Below are positions 1 through 11,768 of a stretch of 64,000 bases of DNA, piece by piece. The notes beneath the pieces were generated by a model. The model saw only the letters and a program-made list of their open reading frames with translations. It was not told where the DNA came from and ran no database searches. The stretch spans positions 1 through 64,000 of the forward strand of contig CAJNOP010000027.1 of the NCBI GenBank assembly GCA_905250075.1, in the 5' to 3' direction. Each line of letters begins with the position of its first letter. The first letter of the stretch is position 1. Origin of the DNA: Rotaria sp. Silwood1. Taxonomy: Eukaryota > Rotifera > Eurotatoria > Philodinida > Philodinidae. Made by a program: the position numbers and the translations under genes.

Positions 1-254
1 CAATTCGAACAAAATATGCTCTTCTTGGTGAATGGGGTAAATGGACATCTGTGAGTCAACAAAGATTTATATCCATAACTACAAATAAAGAGAAAACTCA
101 AGCAACTATAACTCTTCAAGGTGTAGCTTCTGAAATAGTACCAGTGGTTCTTTTTAATTCTAATTTACATTCTGTTACTGTTAATTGTTCAATGTCGACT
201 GAAAATGGTCAAGCAAACGTTGTAGTCACTCCAACTAGTGTCATTTGTTCTTAG
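1..254 (+). CDS. C-terminal part of an unidentified protein (5' end outside window)
   Basis: The frame is open from the window edge (first full codon at base 3) and ends with TAG at 252-254, giving about 83 residues. The segment starts near KYALLGEWGKWTSVS and continues as alternating hydrophobic and polar strands ending in VTPTSVICS, which suggests a C-terminal beta-sandwich of the type that closes some secreted glycosidases. That resemblance is only an impression; I do not recognise the family. Two late cysteines fit an extracellular protein. No intron is visible in this part. An AATAAA signal lies at 367-372, a plausible 3' end. Confidence 0.6.
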   Translation, partial: IRTKYALLGEWGKWTSVSQQRFISITTNKEKTQATITLQGVASEIVPVVLFNSNLHSVTVNCSMSTENGQANVVVTPTSVICS

Positions 255-698
255 AGATTTGATATAGATAACAAAAATATGTGATTATCCAAGAGAAAAA
301 AAATTTCTTTTCTTTTTCATAAAATAAACTGTGCTGTCATATTTAGAAATTCTTGTTTTGCATTGAAATAAACTTTTTTATTAATTTTGCTTTGCTTTAT
401 TATTACCAATAATAGGCACAATAAGAATGATTTCAACTAGAATATTTCTTCTTTCTATTATAGTGCAGAAGTGATTGGTAATTCTTTGAATAACTAGATT
501 AAAACAAAAGCAAGAAGTAGTGGTTGACACTAATCGAGAAATCTATGGCGCGTTTTTTTTTCTGTTAAAATTATGAATTTCTTTGTCTTTTGTTAATAAT
601 TATTATTTTATTTCGTTTTATTTATTAATTATTTAGATTATCGAATAATTATTATTTTCAAATAAGAGAAATTTAACTAATTGAAAAACAAAACTTAA
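255..698. other. Intergenic: 3' flank of the first gene and 5' flank of the kinase
   Basis: AT-rich spacer between two same-strand genes. It contains AATAAA at 367-372, placed as a polyadenylation signal for the upstream gene. No open frame or RNA gene is visible. Confidence 0.6.
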
Positions 699-3266
699 AT
701 GATGAATAATTGTCATTCAAATTTTGATCATTGTTGGTCAAAAAAACAAAAGAGTAATCCAAATATTTCAACAAATAATTTCAAAGCTATTGAAAAATTG
801 GGTAAAGGTGCTTTTGGTTTTGTTTATTTAGTCAAATGGTAAAATTATTTTTTTCTTGTATATAAATTTATTTCTTATATTAATCAATCAAGATTTGAAG
901 GTATTACAATGAAAATAATATTCATGAAAATTTTCTTTGTGTATTAAAAATTACAAGTAAACAACAATTAATGAAAAATAAAGCACATCTATTTGCTTTA
1001 AGAGAAAGAGATATTTTACAATGTTGTCACCATCCGAATCTTGTTAAATGTTTGTTAGAAGAATTTTCCTTACACAAATTCAATACTTTTCTATTCATTT
1101 ATGTATTTAGTATTCACTTCATTCAAAGATGAATCAAATATATATTTAGTACTTGAATTTATTGCTGGAGGTAAAACTTTTTATTATGATTGGAAAAAAG
1201 AATGTTAATACAACTCCTGCAGGATTCAAATACGAAATAGGATATGATTACCACGTTACGCAAAAGAAAACTTAACAGTCATTCCACATAAGCCATGATC
1301 GATCACGCTCAATCGATGGTCTTTGATTTGGTTAGATTTTGTCTATTTTATAGAAGCAAGTGTTTGATGAATTTTTATGCAATCCGTTTGACAAGAACTT
1401 TTATTCCGTTGTCGAGATATTCAAACTGTTCTGAAGTCATCATCACCAAACGTACATGTTTTGCGCCTTTTTGTGACAGATATATTTTATAATAAGTCTA
1501 TTTGGCTGGAGATTTTTCAATGTGAATACATCTGAAAAGTTGAAGTTTTGATTATAGCGAGATGTCATTGAGTGCTCACTTTGTTAAAAATTTTAACTCT
1601 CTAGATAGTTCTTGGTACTTAGAAAACTTTCGTCAAAATCATGTCTTTCGGAGCAACTGATCTAGAGAAAAACCTAGTCTATAGAAATTGAAGCCGTATG
1701 ATCTTAAACTAGAAACTGCGCATTAGGCTTGTTTTTAATAAGACTCCGCAGACTATTCTACAATGTTGCAGATCGATTTGTTTTGAACTGTGTAATATTT
1801 AATGTATAGTTTAAAAGTCATGCAACTCTGACTTCTATAGAGCAGGTCTTCTTTTAGATCAGTCGCTTCGAAAATCATGATTTTGAGCACAATCGCAATT
1901 TTGAGGAACAACTGCTGAGTGTCAAGAATTATATAGAAAATTCAAATTTTTAACAGAGTGAGCACTTAACATGATTCATTGATGAAATATGTATATACAC
2001 AAAATAGCGAAAAATGACAATCTTTTCGTATACATGGTAGTATTAGTCGACTCATCAATAATTTATCTATTTGAATTTCTTTTTTTTATGGTAAGCACTC
2101 AAATCTCAGTTGTATCCATACTAAAAACTTCAAGCTAAACAGTTTTATTCATTATGAAGTATCGCTGTCAGAAAAAATTAAATGTCTCGATAATGAAATA
2201 ATTGTTTTTGAAACGAGTTGCATAAAAATTCATCAAACATTTATTTTCATAACATGCAAAAAAAAAACTAAACTATATCGGTGACTATCGATTAAGTATG
2301 ATCAGTCGTGCCTTACGCGGAATGGCTCTTAAATGAAAAATAACTCTGTCTTAAATACGCCGTTGCTAATACTTGTTAATATTTATGATGATTGATGAAG
2401 AGAAACGAGATCTAAAATTCTGCTTCTATATTTCAATATTCCTTTTAGATCATGTATTATAAAGAATATTTAGTGAATAATTTTAGGAGATCTTTTTTCT
2501 TATATGCAAATACAAGAACGACTTAATGAAGATCATACAAGATTTTATATTGGACAAATAATTTTAGCATTCGAATATTTACATGGTTGTCATATTATTT
2601 ATCGAGATCTTAAAGTAAACATGATATAAAATATCATTAGATAAAATTCTTTTTGTTTTTTCAAATTTTTAAGCCAGAAAATATTATTTTAACAGATCGA
2701 GGATATATAAAATTAATTGATTTTGGCTTTGCTAAACGAACAACGAAACCAACATCAACTATGTGTGGTACACCACAATTTATGAGTCCAGAAATAATTC
2801 TACAAAAAAAGTAATTTAATAAATAAAGATTATAGATTCTTTTATTACTATTAGATATGATAAATGTGTTGATTATTGGGCATTAGGTATTCTAACTTAT
2901 GAATTACTAACTGGTGACACTCCATTTGATGGTGAAAATGATGAAGAATTATTTGAAGCTATACTTCATAATCCTATTTATTTTCAATCTACTATATTTA
3001 CTACAATATCAGCAAATTTTATTCAAGGTTTATTAATACGTAATCCATTTCAACGATTAGGTTGTACAATGCATAACTCATTAGATATTCGTTATCATCC
3101 ATGGTTTCAACAATATATATATTCATTTGAACAACTCGAACAACAATCTATACCTGCTTTCTATATTCCATTGAATTTTACTGATTATACAAATTATCCT
3201 TTAAAATCTATCAAAGTTACACCACTTATAAATCCTATTAATGACAAAATATTTGACAATTTTTAA
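699..3266 (+). CDS. Divergent PKA-like AGC serine/threonine kinase
   Basis: Six exons (699-838, 901-1049, 1111-1170, 2487-2614, 2674-2810, 2855-3266) join in frame to 341 codons, close to the roughly 350 residues of the cAMP-dependent kinase catalytic subunit. In order it shows the glycine loop GKGAFGFVY, the VLKI lysine, hinge [12 protein letters not shown], catalytic YRDLKPEN, DFGFAKR, an activation segment [12 protein letters not shown] with the PKA-type TxCGT threonine, and the tail. The last residues are FDNF, an FxxF hydrophobic motif ending at the C-terminus exactly as in PKA. APE is replaced by SPE. It should phosphorylate Ser/Thr substrates in the cytoplasm; whether it binds cAMP regulatory subunits cannot be told. 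ATGATG at 699-704 leaves the exact start ambiguous by one codon. Intron 3 is unusually long because of an inverted-repeat element. Confidence 0.85.
1250..2360. mobile_element. Long imperfect palindrome (foldback/MITE-like element) in a kinase intron
   Basis: The 1.3 kb intron 1171-2486 is folded on itself. Matching inverted pairs read by eye: 1274-1325 with 2288-2331, 1362-1390 with 2215-2243, 1565-1610 with 1925-1970, and 1632-1700 with 1818-1890. The centre lies near 1760-1800. The arms are diverged and the outer limits are approximate. No transposase frame lies inside, so this is non-autonomous. Target-site duplications could not be fixed. Confidence 0.7.
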
Positions 3267-3350
3267 CCAGCTTAATTATTCTTCAATCTTTATTAATACT
3301 TTGTTTTATCATTTTTTTTTTCATATTACAATAAAATAATAATAGTGAAT

Positions 3351-3554
3351 CTATTTTCGATTACTAGGATCGTCATTATTTGTTACTTGTATATCACCAC
3401 CAACAGAATCATGACCATAATTTTGTGACGTACACTTTTCCGCCAATTCGCTAGCTTGCATTGGAGCACCTTCAACAGAACGATCTTTATCATAGCATGG
3501 TAGTTCATCAATTTAAGCATTAGTATTCGGTTGATGAGCAGAGTTTGACGACAT
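3351..3554 (-). pseudogene. Short acidic reading frame interrupted by one in-frame stop
   Basis: Reading the minus strand from ATG at 3554 gives 68 codons to TAG at 3353-3351, with a single TAA at 3515-3513 (codon 14). The start MSSNSAHQPNTNA and the segment after the stop, ending in NNDDPSNRK, have protein-like composition and the codon use of the neighbouring genes. No GT-AG pair removes the stop. It may be a nonsense-mutated small gene, an exon of a lost gene, or a chance frame. It lies 84 bases beyond the kinase stop on the opposite strand. No family recognised. Confidence 0.3.
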
Positions 3555-4157
3555 ATTAATTTTAAAAAAATTCTTTCTATTTGCATCAAAAGACTTTTAT
3601 ACTATGAAACACGTGACACGCACGTTTTCCAATGATACATTTTACTCATTTCTATCGAACTAGTCATAAATATAATATCCCATTAGATGTCATACTTTCC
3701 TATTGATTAATAATTCAATAATAGCATCGAATTTTCATATGATATTCTTACATATCTATATATATTTCTAAGGCATAAAATGCACGAAAATGTTTTAAGA
3801 TTTTAAGAGCAAACTACAAAGATAAAAATTATTATAAGTCAAAATACAATTCGTGCATATGTGTTGATATCTAGATTCAATCAATCATTGATTCAAATAA
3901 ACACAATTGATTTTTTTTTACCACAGACAAAACATATTAGAAATACATAAACAATGAGAAAAATGTCCACTACACAAATTAACAAACAACAATAAAACAT
4001 ATAGAAATGTTTTTTTTTTCTTGGAAAAAAATCAAAAAAAAAAAGAAGCAAATGGCAACAATGAGACATACACACACTCACACACAAATGTTTGTTTATT
4101 TGTTTTTTTCTGAAATGATATTGCCAATTGAGAATACTTATAACGATTACATAAAAT
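3555..4157. other. Intergenic, AT-rich
   Basis: Beyond the 3' end of the F-box gene. It contains homopolymer runs and a short CA tract near 4067-4087. The open frames here on both strands are low-complexity and not supported as genes. Confidence 0.5.
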
Positions 4158-7100
4158 TTATTCCTCAACATAATTATAATTATTTGTTGAATGCCATGTT
4201 CGATTTGATATGTCTAGAAAATAAATGTATTTAATAATAATAATAATAATAAAGAAAAAAAAAATCAAATGATTTATTTATCACTGTCTTACCATTAGTT
4301 GATGTTTTTGATGTATATTTTAATTTTTGATTCGATGATGGTGGTCGAGGAATATCTACAGGTCTATTAACAACACCTGATGTTGATGGAGGTCGAGCAA
4401 AAAATGAATTATTATGATTAAAATTTCTTGATGTATGTTCATCACGAAAACTAACTGATGGACTACCACGAGCACTCTTTTAGTTAAGAAAGAAAAAAAA
4501 ACAAGGAATAGCTTTATAAAAATCTCAAAATATTAATCATACTAAAGATTGACTTCGTCTTTTTCTTCCATTATTTTCATATCTTTCATTAGTTCGACTA
4601 CGTGTTTGTTGTTCTTTACTTGTATTTTTTAATTCATGATCAGATTCCGTTTGTTGAAGAAGACTTGTTCCATATTTACGATGTTTAGCAATTAAAGATT
4701 CAAGTACACTATCATCATTATCCAAATAATTATAACGAAGTGTATCACTTGGATTTCGACTAATGAAAAATATTAGACAAAAAAAAAATTAATTTTATTA
4801 TTATTTTTTTTTTCACCTATTAGCACGCCATGGTGGTTGTTCTAAACGACGATGAGTTGATGATGATAAATGAGATTGATTATATTGATGACGACTTGAA
4901 TGTAAACGAGCTGTATCTTCATGAGGAGATAATTGATCATCATAATAACCACTTTGTGAACGATGAGAATATTCCTATTAGTAGTGAAATAATTTCAAAA
5001 TTATTTTTATCATATATCAAAAATCTTTGAATAGAATTCTTGGTCAAAGAATGTGTAATATATGATTGAGATTTTTTTTTCTATCTCAAATAAGAGGTAA
5101 ATATGCTCTTCGCTGAAAACAAGATTATCGAAAACTTACATCGCCGACTCGACGTGGAAATTTACGGTGCGTTTTCACGTCGTGTCGACGATGTCAGTTT
5201 TCGGCAAAGAGCATTACATTCAGACTCTTTTTGTCGGATCATTCCTATGATTATAATATAAGACTAACGATACCTTGAAGTGAAAGAAAGGTTCAAATTT
5301 TTCTATTTATGCAACGCTAATTACATTTGATATTTCACAAAAATTAATAAAAAAACTTTTGAAACAATCTGCAAAATAAGTTAGTAACAAAAATGCATAG
5401 CTTCTATATATTTAATTACGAATACTTGTCGAACCAAATTTCCTGTATCTATTGTTTGTACACATGTATCAATCATAGATACACTCTCATTAGATAATAT
5501 AATTTTTTTTAAACCGATATCAGAAGTCGATAATGGTATTAATATATCCATCTGTTCAATTTTATATTAAAATTAATTTTAGAAAAACAAAACAAATATT
5601 TCTTTTTTTTTTCATACTCGAATAGGCATTGTTTGTAATGCTTGAATATTAAATGAATAAACACGTTTCCAAACATTACTTTCATATGGTGATTGACTTT
5701 GTTTTGGTGTCCAACCAAAACGAAGACATTTTGGCATCCAGATTTGATCTGATTCAGATAAAAATTTCCAATACCAACATACCTTTTAGGATTAAAAAAA
5801 ACAAAAACAAAAATAACATTCAAGAAATTGAAAAGAAAAAAGTTTACTTGTGCACAACGACAAAGACTACGTGGATCAAGAAATGAAAATATATAAAGAC
5901 CAAGTACACGTGGAAATAAACGAGTAAAATCTTGATGTTGTGAAGGAAATTTTTTTGTTAATAAATTTCTTGCATATGCTAATTGACGAGGATTACATTG
6001 TGCCAATATATCTTGAAGAGCCATACGACGTTGATCATCAGACCATTTTTCAAACTAAACGATAAATTAAAGTTCAATATTTAATTAAAACATTGATGTA
6101 CCCATTTATTCATAAGTTGTTTTCGTTCATCAAATAACTAAAAAAGAAAAAGAAAAATATAAACTTTTCAGAAGTTTATTAAGTATTTGAAATAGAATAT
6201 CCACAAAAAATATATAAAATTTTAAATACAGATCTTTTGTTATACGAGATAGAATAGATTCAATTCTTGAATAGTACGTATTAATTCCATCTGTAATCTA
6301 TAAGATGAGCATACAATTGAAAGTAATTCTTCTTCTTCTTCTCATTTTATGAGAGAATCCTCCCGAATGTCTACTTGACTTTTATATGGTTTCTCGTCAT
6401 TAATATACATCATAAAATTTGACTAAACTAAAAAAAATATTTGTATTGTCTAGAATGAACATATTTTATAGAAAGATAGATTTCGTTACTAAAATAAGTT
6501 CATAGTCATATTTGAATGTAAATGATTGAGAATTGATCAGAAAGAAGAAGATTACTAAGTAGTTCTACAGTTAGAATATTTTTAACCGTTGCAATAGTTT
6601 TAAATTCATTTCTTTACATAAATTCTTCGAGAACAATACATTTCAGTAAATATTAAATTCGAAAAAGTTGAAATATAATCTTAGGAATTTTGTACAGTAT
6701 AATTAAAATTGAATAAAACATACATTCAACTTTTACAATTCTCTATTCATATCGTTCTAGAAATCTTTTATATTTATGCTCATCTTATTAGAATTTACAA
6801 AAATATAATAATTAACATAGAATCGATGAATTTCAAATCTTTGAATATCTTACTCGAGCATTTGTTTCATCATCTTGTAACGGTGTCCAAGTTGAATATA
6901 AACGATTTTTTCCTTTCGCATTTAATTTAGTTGAATTTGTTGATACCATTGTACGATCTAATTCATGTTTTAATATTGATTGTTCTAATTTTGCTGTCAT
7001 ATTTAAACCATTTATTGTTGTATTATGCTGTGGTCGATTACGTGTTGGTGTTGTCGATCGTTGTTGAGCACTTGTTGGACGTGCTGGTCGTCGATTACCA

Positions 7101-7165
7101 ACAACTTCATTTGGATTAGGTGGATAATGATGAGAATGAGTTGATGTATTCATTAAATCAGTCAT
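4158..7165 (-). CDS. FBXO16: F-box only protein 16-like
   Basis: Nine exons on the minus strand (7165-6854, 6137-6102, 6054-5848, 5782-5618, 5551-5426, 4974-4817, 4759-4543, 4476-4293, 4213-4158) join to 486 codons plus stop. The match to vertebrate FBXO16 runs in order: STWTPL near residue 90, LFDERKQLMNKWFEKW, the F-box with LPRVLxLYIFSFLDPRSLCRCAQ-type sequence (here LFPRVLGLYIFSFLDPRSL), VCWYWKFLSESDQIWMPKCL, then PPWRA and RYNYLDN. F-box proteins recruit substrates to SCF ubiquitin ligases through SKP1. The target here is unknown. The N-terminal 85 residues and the Ser/Asn-rich tail are disordered-looking additions. The last exon (18 codons) rests only on a good 79-base GT-AG intron. Intron 5 carries a hairpin element. 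It diverges from NOPCHAP1 across 315 bases. Confidence 0.85.
5098..5218. mobile_element. Small hairpin MITE-like element in FBXO16-like intron 5
   Basis: A 121-base inverted repeat: GTAAATATGCTCTTCGC at the left end mirrors GCAAAGAGCATTAC at the right, and the arms continue through the GAAAAC, catcg and cgacgtg blocks to a short loop near 5155-5165. GC content is clearly above the surrounding intron. No coding capacity. Candidate flanking TA duplication; limits uncertain by a few bases. Confidence 0.65.
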
Positions 7166-7480
7166 CTTTTACGTAATAGAAAAGTGACGACCTTCGCGCG
7201 TAATCTAAGAGGAACAAAAGAGAAAAAAAAGAGGAGAAGTATGAAATTCATTTAATTTAAAACTAAAAATCGTTGTTAAGCAACGAGAAAAGAGGAAAAT
7301 GAGTATTGCATTAATCATAATTCATTAATGCATTTTATACATTTCAACATAACTTGATTGGTTATTGAAAATAAACCATTGAATATTATTGAATAAAAAA
7401 TTTCTTTGTTCACAAAATTTTCGTAAGTTTTAATCTCGTCGTTTAGAAAAAAAACTCATAAATTTTATTTCTAATTTCAG
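7166..7480. promoter_or_regulatory. Shared divergent promoter region, FBXO16-like / NOPCHAP1
   Basis: The 315 bases between two oppositely directed start codons must hold the 5' ends of both genes. A polypyrimidine-CAG acceptor (7473-7480) abuts the NOPCHAP1 ATG, so part of this may be outron or 5' UTR intron. No TATA box can be singled out in such AT-rich DNA. Confidence 0.45.
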
Positions 7481-8083
7481 ATGACTGATGATTCACTTCC
7501 AATAGTGCCATCTTCTGATAGATTATTATTATCAAACAATAAAAAATCTTCTTCATCTTGGAATATTGATGATTTACAACATGAAGATGAATCAAATAGT
7601 TCAAATGATTTTTTTTCTGTTTTAAAAAAAAATGTTACTAAACATGTCTATTTGGATGAAGAATTATCTAATGATAATTGTTTAAAAAAAAAAGTAAATC
7701 AATGTTCAACAATTCATATTGATAGTAGTAATTTAATTTCACGTTGTAAAAATTTTCTTCCATTATTAACTGATGCTAATCGTACATTATATTCAAAAAT
7801 AAAATCAGGTGAAAATGTTCGTATTGAATTAGATTCTGATCAAGATAATGAAAATGATGGACAAACAATTGAAATGAATTTAATGTTTTGTCCAAATGTT
7901 GATACATCATCTGAATCGAATAATAATTCCGATGAAAGTAGTGATGATGATGATAATCAAACGAATATTAAAATATTAAAATCTACGAAGAAAAATAATC
8001 AAGTTAATATTATTGAAATTCAATCAACAAATAACGATAATAATCAAGATGATAATAAATCAGAAGAAATTATTAATACATAA
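7481..8083 (+). CDS. NOPCHAP1: NOPCHAP1-like chaperone for box C/D snoRNP assembly
   Basis: Uninterrupted frame of 200 residues, close to the length of human NOPCHAP1 (C12orf45). The central block from about residue 80 (LISRCKNFLPLLTDANRTL) followed by a QTIEMNLMF segment parallels the human FLPQMARANEKL and VIQMDVALFEMN core. The C-terminal part is acidic with Ser/Asp/Asn runs (SDESSDDDD), as in the family. In mammals the protein bridges NOP58 to the R2TP co-chaperone during box C/D snoRNP biogenesis; the same role is inferred here. A TTTCAG acceptor ends on the base before ATG, favouring this start and suggesting a trans-spliced leader or a 5' UTR intron. TRAPPC13 follows 102 bases downstream on the same strand. 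Confidence 0.75.
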   Translation: MTDDSLPIVPSSDRLLLSNNKKSSSSWNIDDLQHEDESNSSNDFFSVLKKNVTKHVYLDEELSNDNCLKKKVNQCSTIHIDSSNLISRCKNFLPLLTDANRTLYSKIKSGENVRIELDSDQDNENDGQTIEMNLMFCPNVDTSSESNNNSDESSDDDDNQTNIKILKSTKKNNQVNIIEIQSTNNDNNQDDNKSEEIINT

Positions 8084-8185
8084 TCTTTAGTTATGTTTTG
8101 TTTTTTTTTGTTTTCAAAATTACATAAAAATTCGAAAAAAGAAATTTGTTAAAAATAGATTTTGTTTCTAGATATGTAAATCATT
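8084..8185 (+). promoter_or_regulatory. Short intercistronic spacer with acceptor site before TRAPPC13
   Basis: Only 102 bases, containing a T-rich run and then TTTCTAG ending at 8171, 14 bases before the TRAPPC13 ATG. It has no AATAAA (only the variant CATAAA). This is the arrangement expected at a trans-splice acceptor inside an operon. Confidence 0.45.
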
Positions 8186-11100
8186 ATGTCAGTATCTATA
8201 ACAAATACAACAGTTCCACATGCACCGACAGCAGTTACAACTACATCAATAGATTCAACGAAAAATGTTGAACCACTTGCTGTTCGAGGTTAGTTTTTTT
8301 TTTGTTTTTTGGAAGAAAAGTGAAGATAGAAATGACTATTTTCTTTTATAGTAATGCGTCTATCAAAACCGACCCTATATCAAAATATACCAGTCTATGC
8401 TGAAGAAGAGTCATCATCATCTGCAGCTGCATTTCTTGCTGGTCAATCACATGATATAGCCATTGGAAATGATCATTCAGTTTTAAGTCATTTACTTGTC
8501 CTTCCCTATAGTTTTGGGTTAGTTTATAACCTATGGTTTTTTTTTAAATAGACTTTGCTAATGTTTGTTTTCGGATTTAGAAATGTATTTTTGGGTGAAA
8601 TATTTTCTGCAATTGTTTCATTACATAACCAAAGTGATCAAATATTACGAGATGTTATACTTAAAGTAAATTGAATTAGAATATAAAATTGATGTTTGAA
8701 ATTTTTGTTTTTTTTTGTATCTTAGACAGATATTCAAACAGCTACACAACGTATTGCACTTAATTCAAACGATCCAAATGATTCGAATAAAATTGAATTA
8801 GCACCTGATCAAAGTATATGTCGAGTTTTGCAACATGAAGTTAAAGAACTTGGCAATCATTCGTAAGTATTGAACAAATATCAGAATCGTAACTCGAAAA
8901 TGATTACATTCATTATTGAATAAACTAGACTCAATTTGTGATATCCTTCGAGCATAAAAAAAAAGATGTTAGAAATCAAATGGTGCATTGCATTACAGTA
9001 GCTAGATATTTTCATCGAGAGTTATGTTATGAATAGAAACGAAATTATTTTATACTGGTCATGTCATTATATAAACATATTTAGATATTAGATCTTATCC
9101 AAAGAGACAAATATCATATAGCAAAATAAAGTATATTAAAAAATTTATCGAAAATATTTCACAAGACTAATATATATGTATTTTAAAAAAGAATCACATT
9201 TTCTCCGTTATAGTAGAACCATTACGTGCAAGATTAAGTCATATAAACAGGAACTTATGACAATGTCTTTCGTGTTTCATTGTTTATTGCGATATTAAAT
9301 GTTCCTATCTTTATGAGAAGATTAATATATATGAAAATAAAGTATAAGAACTTAACATGTTATAACCAATTATAGTCGTATTTTTTCAGTATACAGTGTA
9401 GTTTTTGTTTCAAGAAAGATATAAAATCATTGTAAGAATTTCAGAAAAAAAATTTGATGATATCTATTATAATTGTATGAAATAGGGATAAAATCGATAT
9501 CCATGACCGGTTCAGTATCGGTAGTATTTTATCAAGATTTTCTATTTCAAAGGCATGTTGTCTTCATCCTTTCAATATTGAATAGTACAGTACAGATTTT
9601 AAGCTGATCGATTACTGGCCGAATTAGAAATATTTATTAAACTAAATGAATTGAGTTATCTTTTTTTATCAATAAAGTCGATATTCGTTTAATAATTTAA
9701 GAGATTGAAAGAATGGAACTATAGTTCGATTTGTATTTTAATACTATAAGAAAGAATTATAATGTGCTATTACATAGATATCTATAAAATCAGTTGGAGT
9801 ATCTGATAACACACACACCAATATAACGTAGAATGAAACACAAAGAAAGATATGTTATGCATTCCCAGAATGAAGTTCATAGTATATAAAACTTATGATA
9901 CAATACAAATAAAATTAATTGACAAAAATCGTTTATATGTCTATATAGATCAAAACATAAAGTTCATTCATCTAATTATTGATAATATCATAATAATCTT
10001 GCATGTAATACTGCAGTTTGATGTTTAGTCTTTAGTATTTTCTTCTATTGTTATGTACATGGCTGATTAGTTATCCCGAAAGAATAAGTTCATATATGAT
10101 CTTGTGTCTAAACACCATACAATAAATATGTTGAACAAAGATTATTGTACGAATAAAAATCGCTATACTTGAACTTATACAGTAATTGTGCACAGAAACA
10201 AAGAGATAATAATATAAATAGAGGATTATAACGGTAGATTTATAATCAATCGATATCAGTCTATAGTATATGAAAAGTACAAGAACACATTATCATCAAA
10301 TGAAAATAAATACAAAAAGATATCAAATTTTCACTGGAACTTTTAATTAATTGTATTATAATAACAATTCGAATAGCAGTACCAGTTATCAAAAATTCAA
10401 AACCGTTTCATTTCTATTATAAATAAAAACAATATGAATTCGCTATATTTTTAGTCTAGTATGTACTGTTACGTGTATTGATCATAATAATGAAAAATGT
10501 AATTTAAAAAAAGTATTTAAACTACCGGTAAGAAATAAAATCAAACTCAAAAATAATCATAAAATATGATTTTAGGTTGGTAAACCAATTGATTTAAAAA
10601 CACGATTTATTTCAAGTGCAAAGGTACAAAATTAATATTTTTTTTTTCTTTTTATCTTTTAATTATTTTTTTTCTTTTGACTAATAGCATGATGAATATT
10701 ATGTTGTTGCTGATATTCAAAATCAAACTCCATCAATTTTAAATATGACGTTTGTTTTTTTACTTTTTCTTCTCTAATAACAATTCTTTCATTAATATTC
10801 AATTTTAATAGAACTGTTGAATTAGAACCATCAAATGCATATATTGTAAAAAATTTAAATAATCTTCATTATGAAAATTCAGAACATTCTGAAAGGTATT
10901 TTATTGTTTATTATAATTTTTTTTTTATTTAATGTTTTTAGTTCTCTATGTGAGTCATGGCGTTTTATACGTCCAAATGAAATAGCAACATATATGTTCT
11001 ATTTAAAACCACGAAATGATATTACTTTTGAACAATTACATACAACACCAACATTAGGTAAACTTGATATTGTTTGGATGTCTGGTTTGGGTGAACGTGG

Positions 11101-11634
11101 TCGTTTACAAACAAATCAATTACCTAAACCTGTAAAAAAAAAAAACTTAAAATTATTTATAAAATAAAATTGAAAATTCTGTTTTACTTAAATAAATAGA
11201 CTCCATCAATAACAACAACAAATCTTGGATATTTACCTGATTTACGTATATTTTTAATACGTGGTCAAGGTCAATGTTATGTTGAAGAAGCACAAAAATT
11301 TTCTATTCGAATATTAAATTGTACACAACGTACAATGGATTTATCATTAAGTTTTGATAATTCATTTTCTAAACGTGAACAATTTTTATGGATTGGTATT
11401 ATTAGTAAACAATTAGGAAAATTAGATGCTCATCAAACATATGATATTGAATTACAACTTGTACCATTAACATGTGGATTAAAAGTAAAAGATAAAAGAT
11501 TTTTGTATTTTTAAAATGAAATGTTTTCTTTTTAGCGTATTGGTGGTTTAAGATTAACTGATTTAACAATGAGACATACATATGATTTGGAAGATTTTCA
11601 TCATCTATTTGTGTTACCTAAACTTGTGCTTTAA
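8186..11634 (+). CDS. TRAPPC13: TRAPP complex subunit 13
   Basis: A multi-exon gene of about 430 codons that follows human TRAPPC13 from VMRLSKPTLYQNIPV through LPYSFGNVFLGE, LHNQSDQILRDVILK, HEVKELGNHSLVCTV, KPIDLKTRF and SLEPS-like strands to the C-terminus FHHLFVLPKLVL. The product is an accessory subunit of the TRAPPIII tethering complex acting in Golgi traffic and autophagy. The start at 8186 adds about 30 Thr/Ser-rich residues before the conserved core. Most introns are about 50-80 bases, but intron 8863-10454 is nearly 1.6 kb and holds no visible exon. SNU13 starts 134 bases after the stop on the same strand. Confidence 0.92.
8863..10454. other. Long intron of TRAPPC13
   Basis: Flanked by GTAAGT and TTTTTAG and splits a serine codon (HS|LVCTV). 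About twenty times longer than its neighbours and AT-rich. A weak inverted similarity between 9507-9535 and 9600-9625 hints at an old element, but I could not delimit one. Confidence 0.6.
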
Positions 11635-11768
11635 TAGATATTATTTAAAATTATTTAATTTTTCTTTTTTTTGAAAAAAAGAAAATTTTCACTTTAAAAT
11701 TTTAAATATTGATAAAAATTATTTATTTTAATTTGTAGATTATTTCTATTTGAATCAAAAGAAATATC
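11635..11768 (+). promoter_or_regulatory. Short intercistronic spacer with acceptor site before SNU13
   Basis: 134 bases with a T-rich stretch and TTTGTAG ending about 30 bases before the SNU13 ATG. No AATAAA signal is present for the upstream gene, consistent with an intercistronic region in a polycistronic unit. Confidence 0.45.

Noticed and set aside
1295..1492. 65-codon frame inside the kinase intron
   Set aside because: It lies within one arm of the palindromic element and has no coding features.
3893..4234. Overlapping frames on both strands rich in Phe, Lys and Ile
   Set aside because: Low-complexity translation of homopolymer and CA repeats; the only supported exon here is the last FBXO16-like exon (4158-4213).
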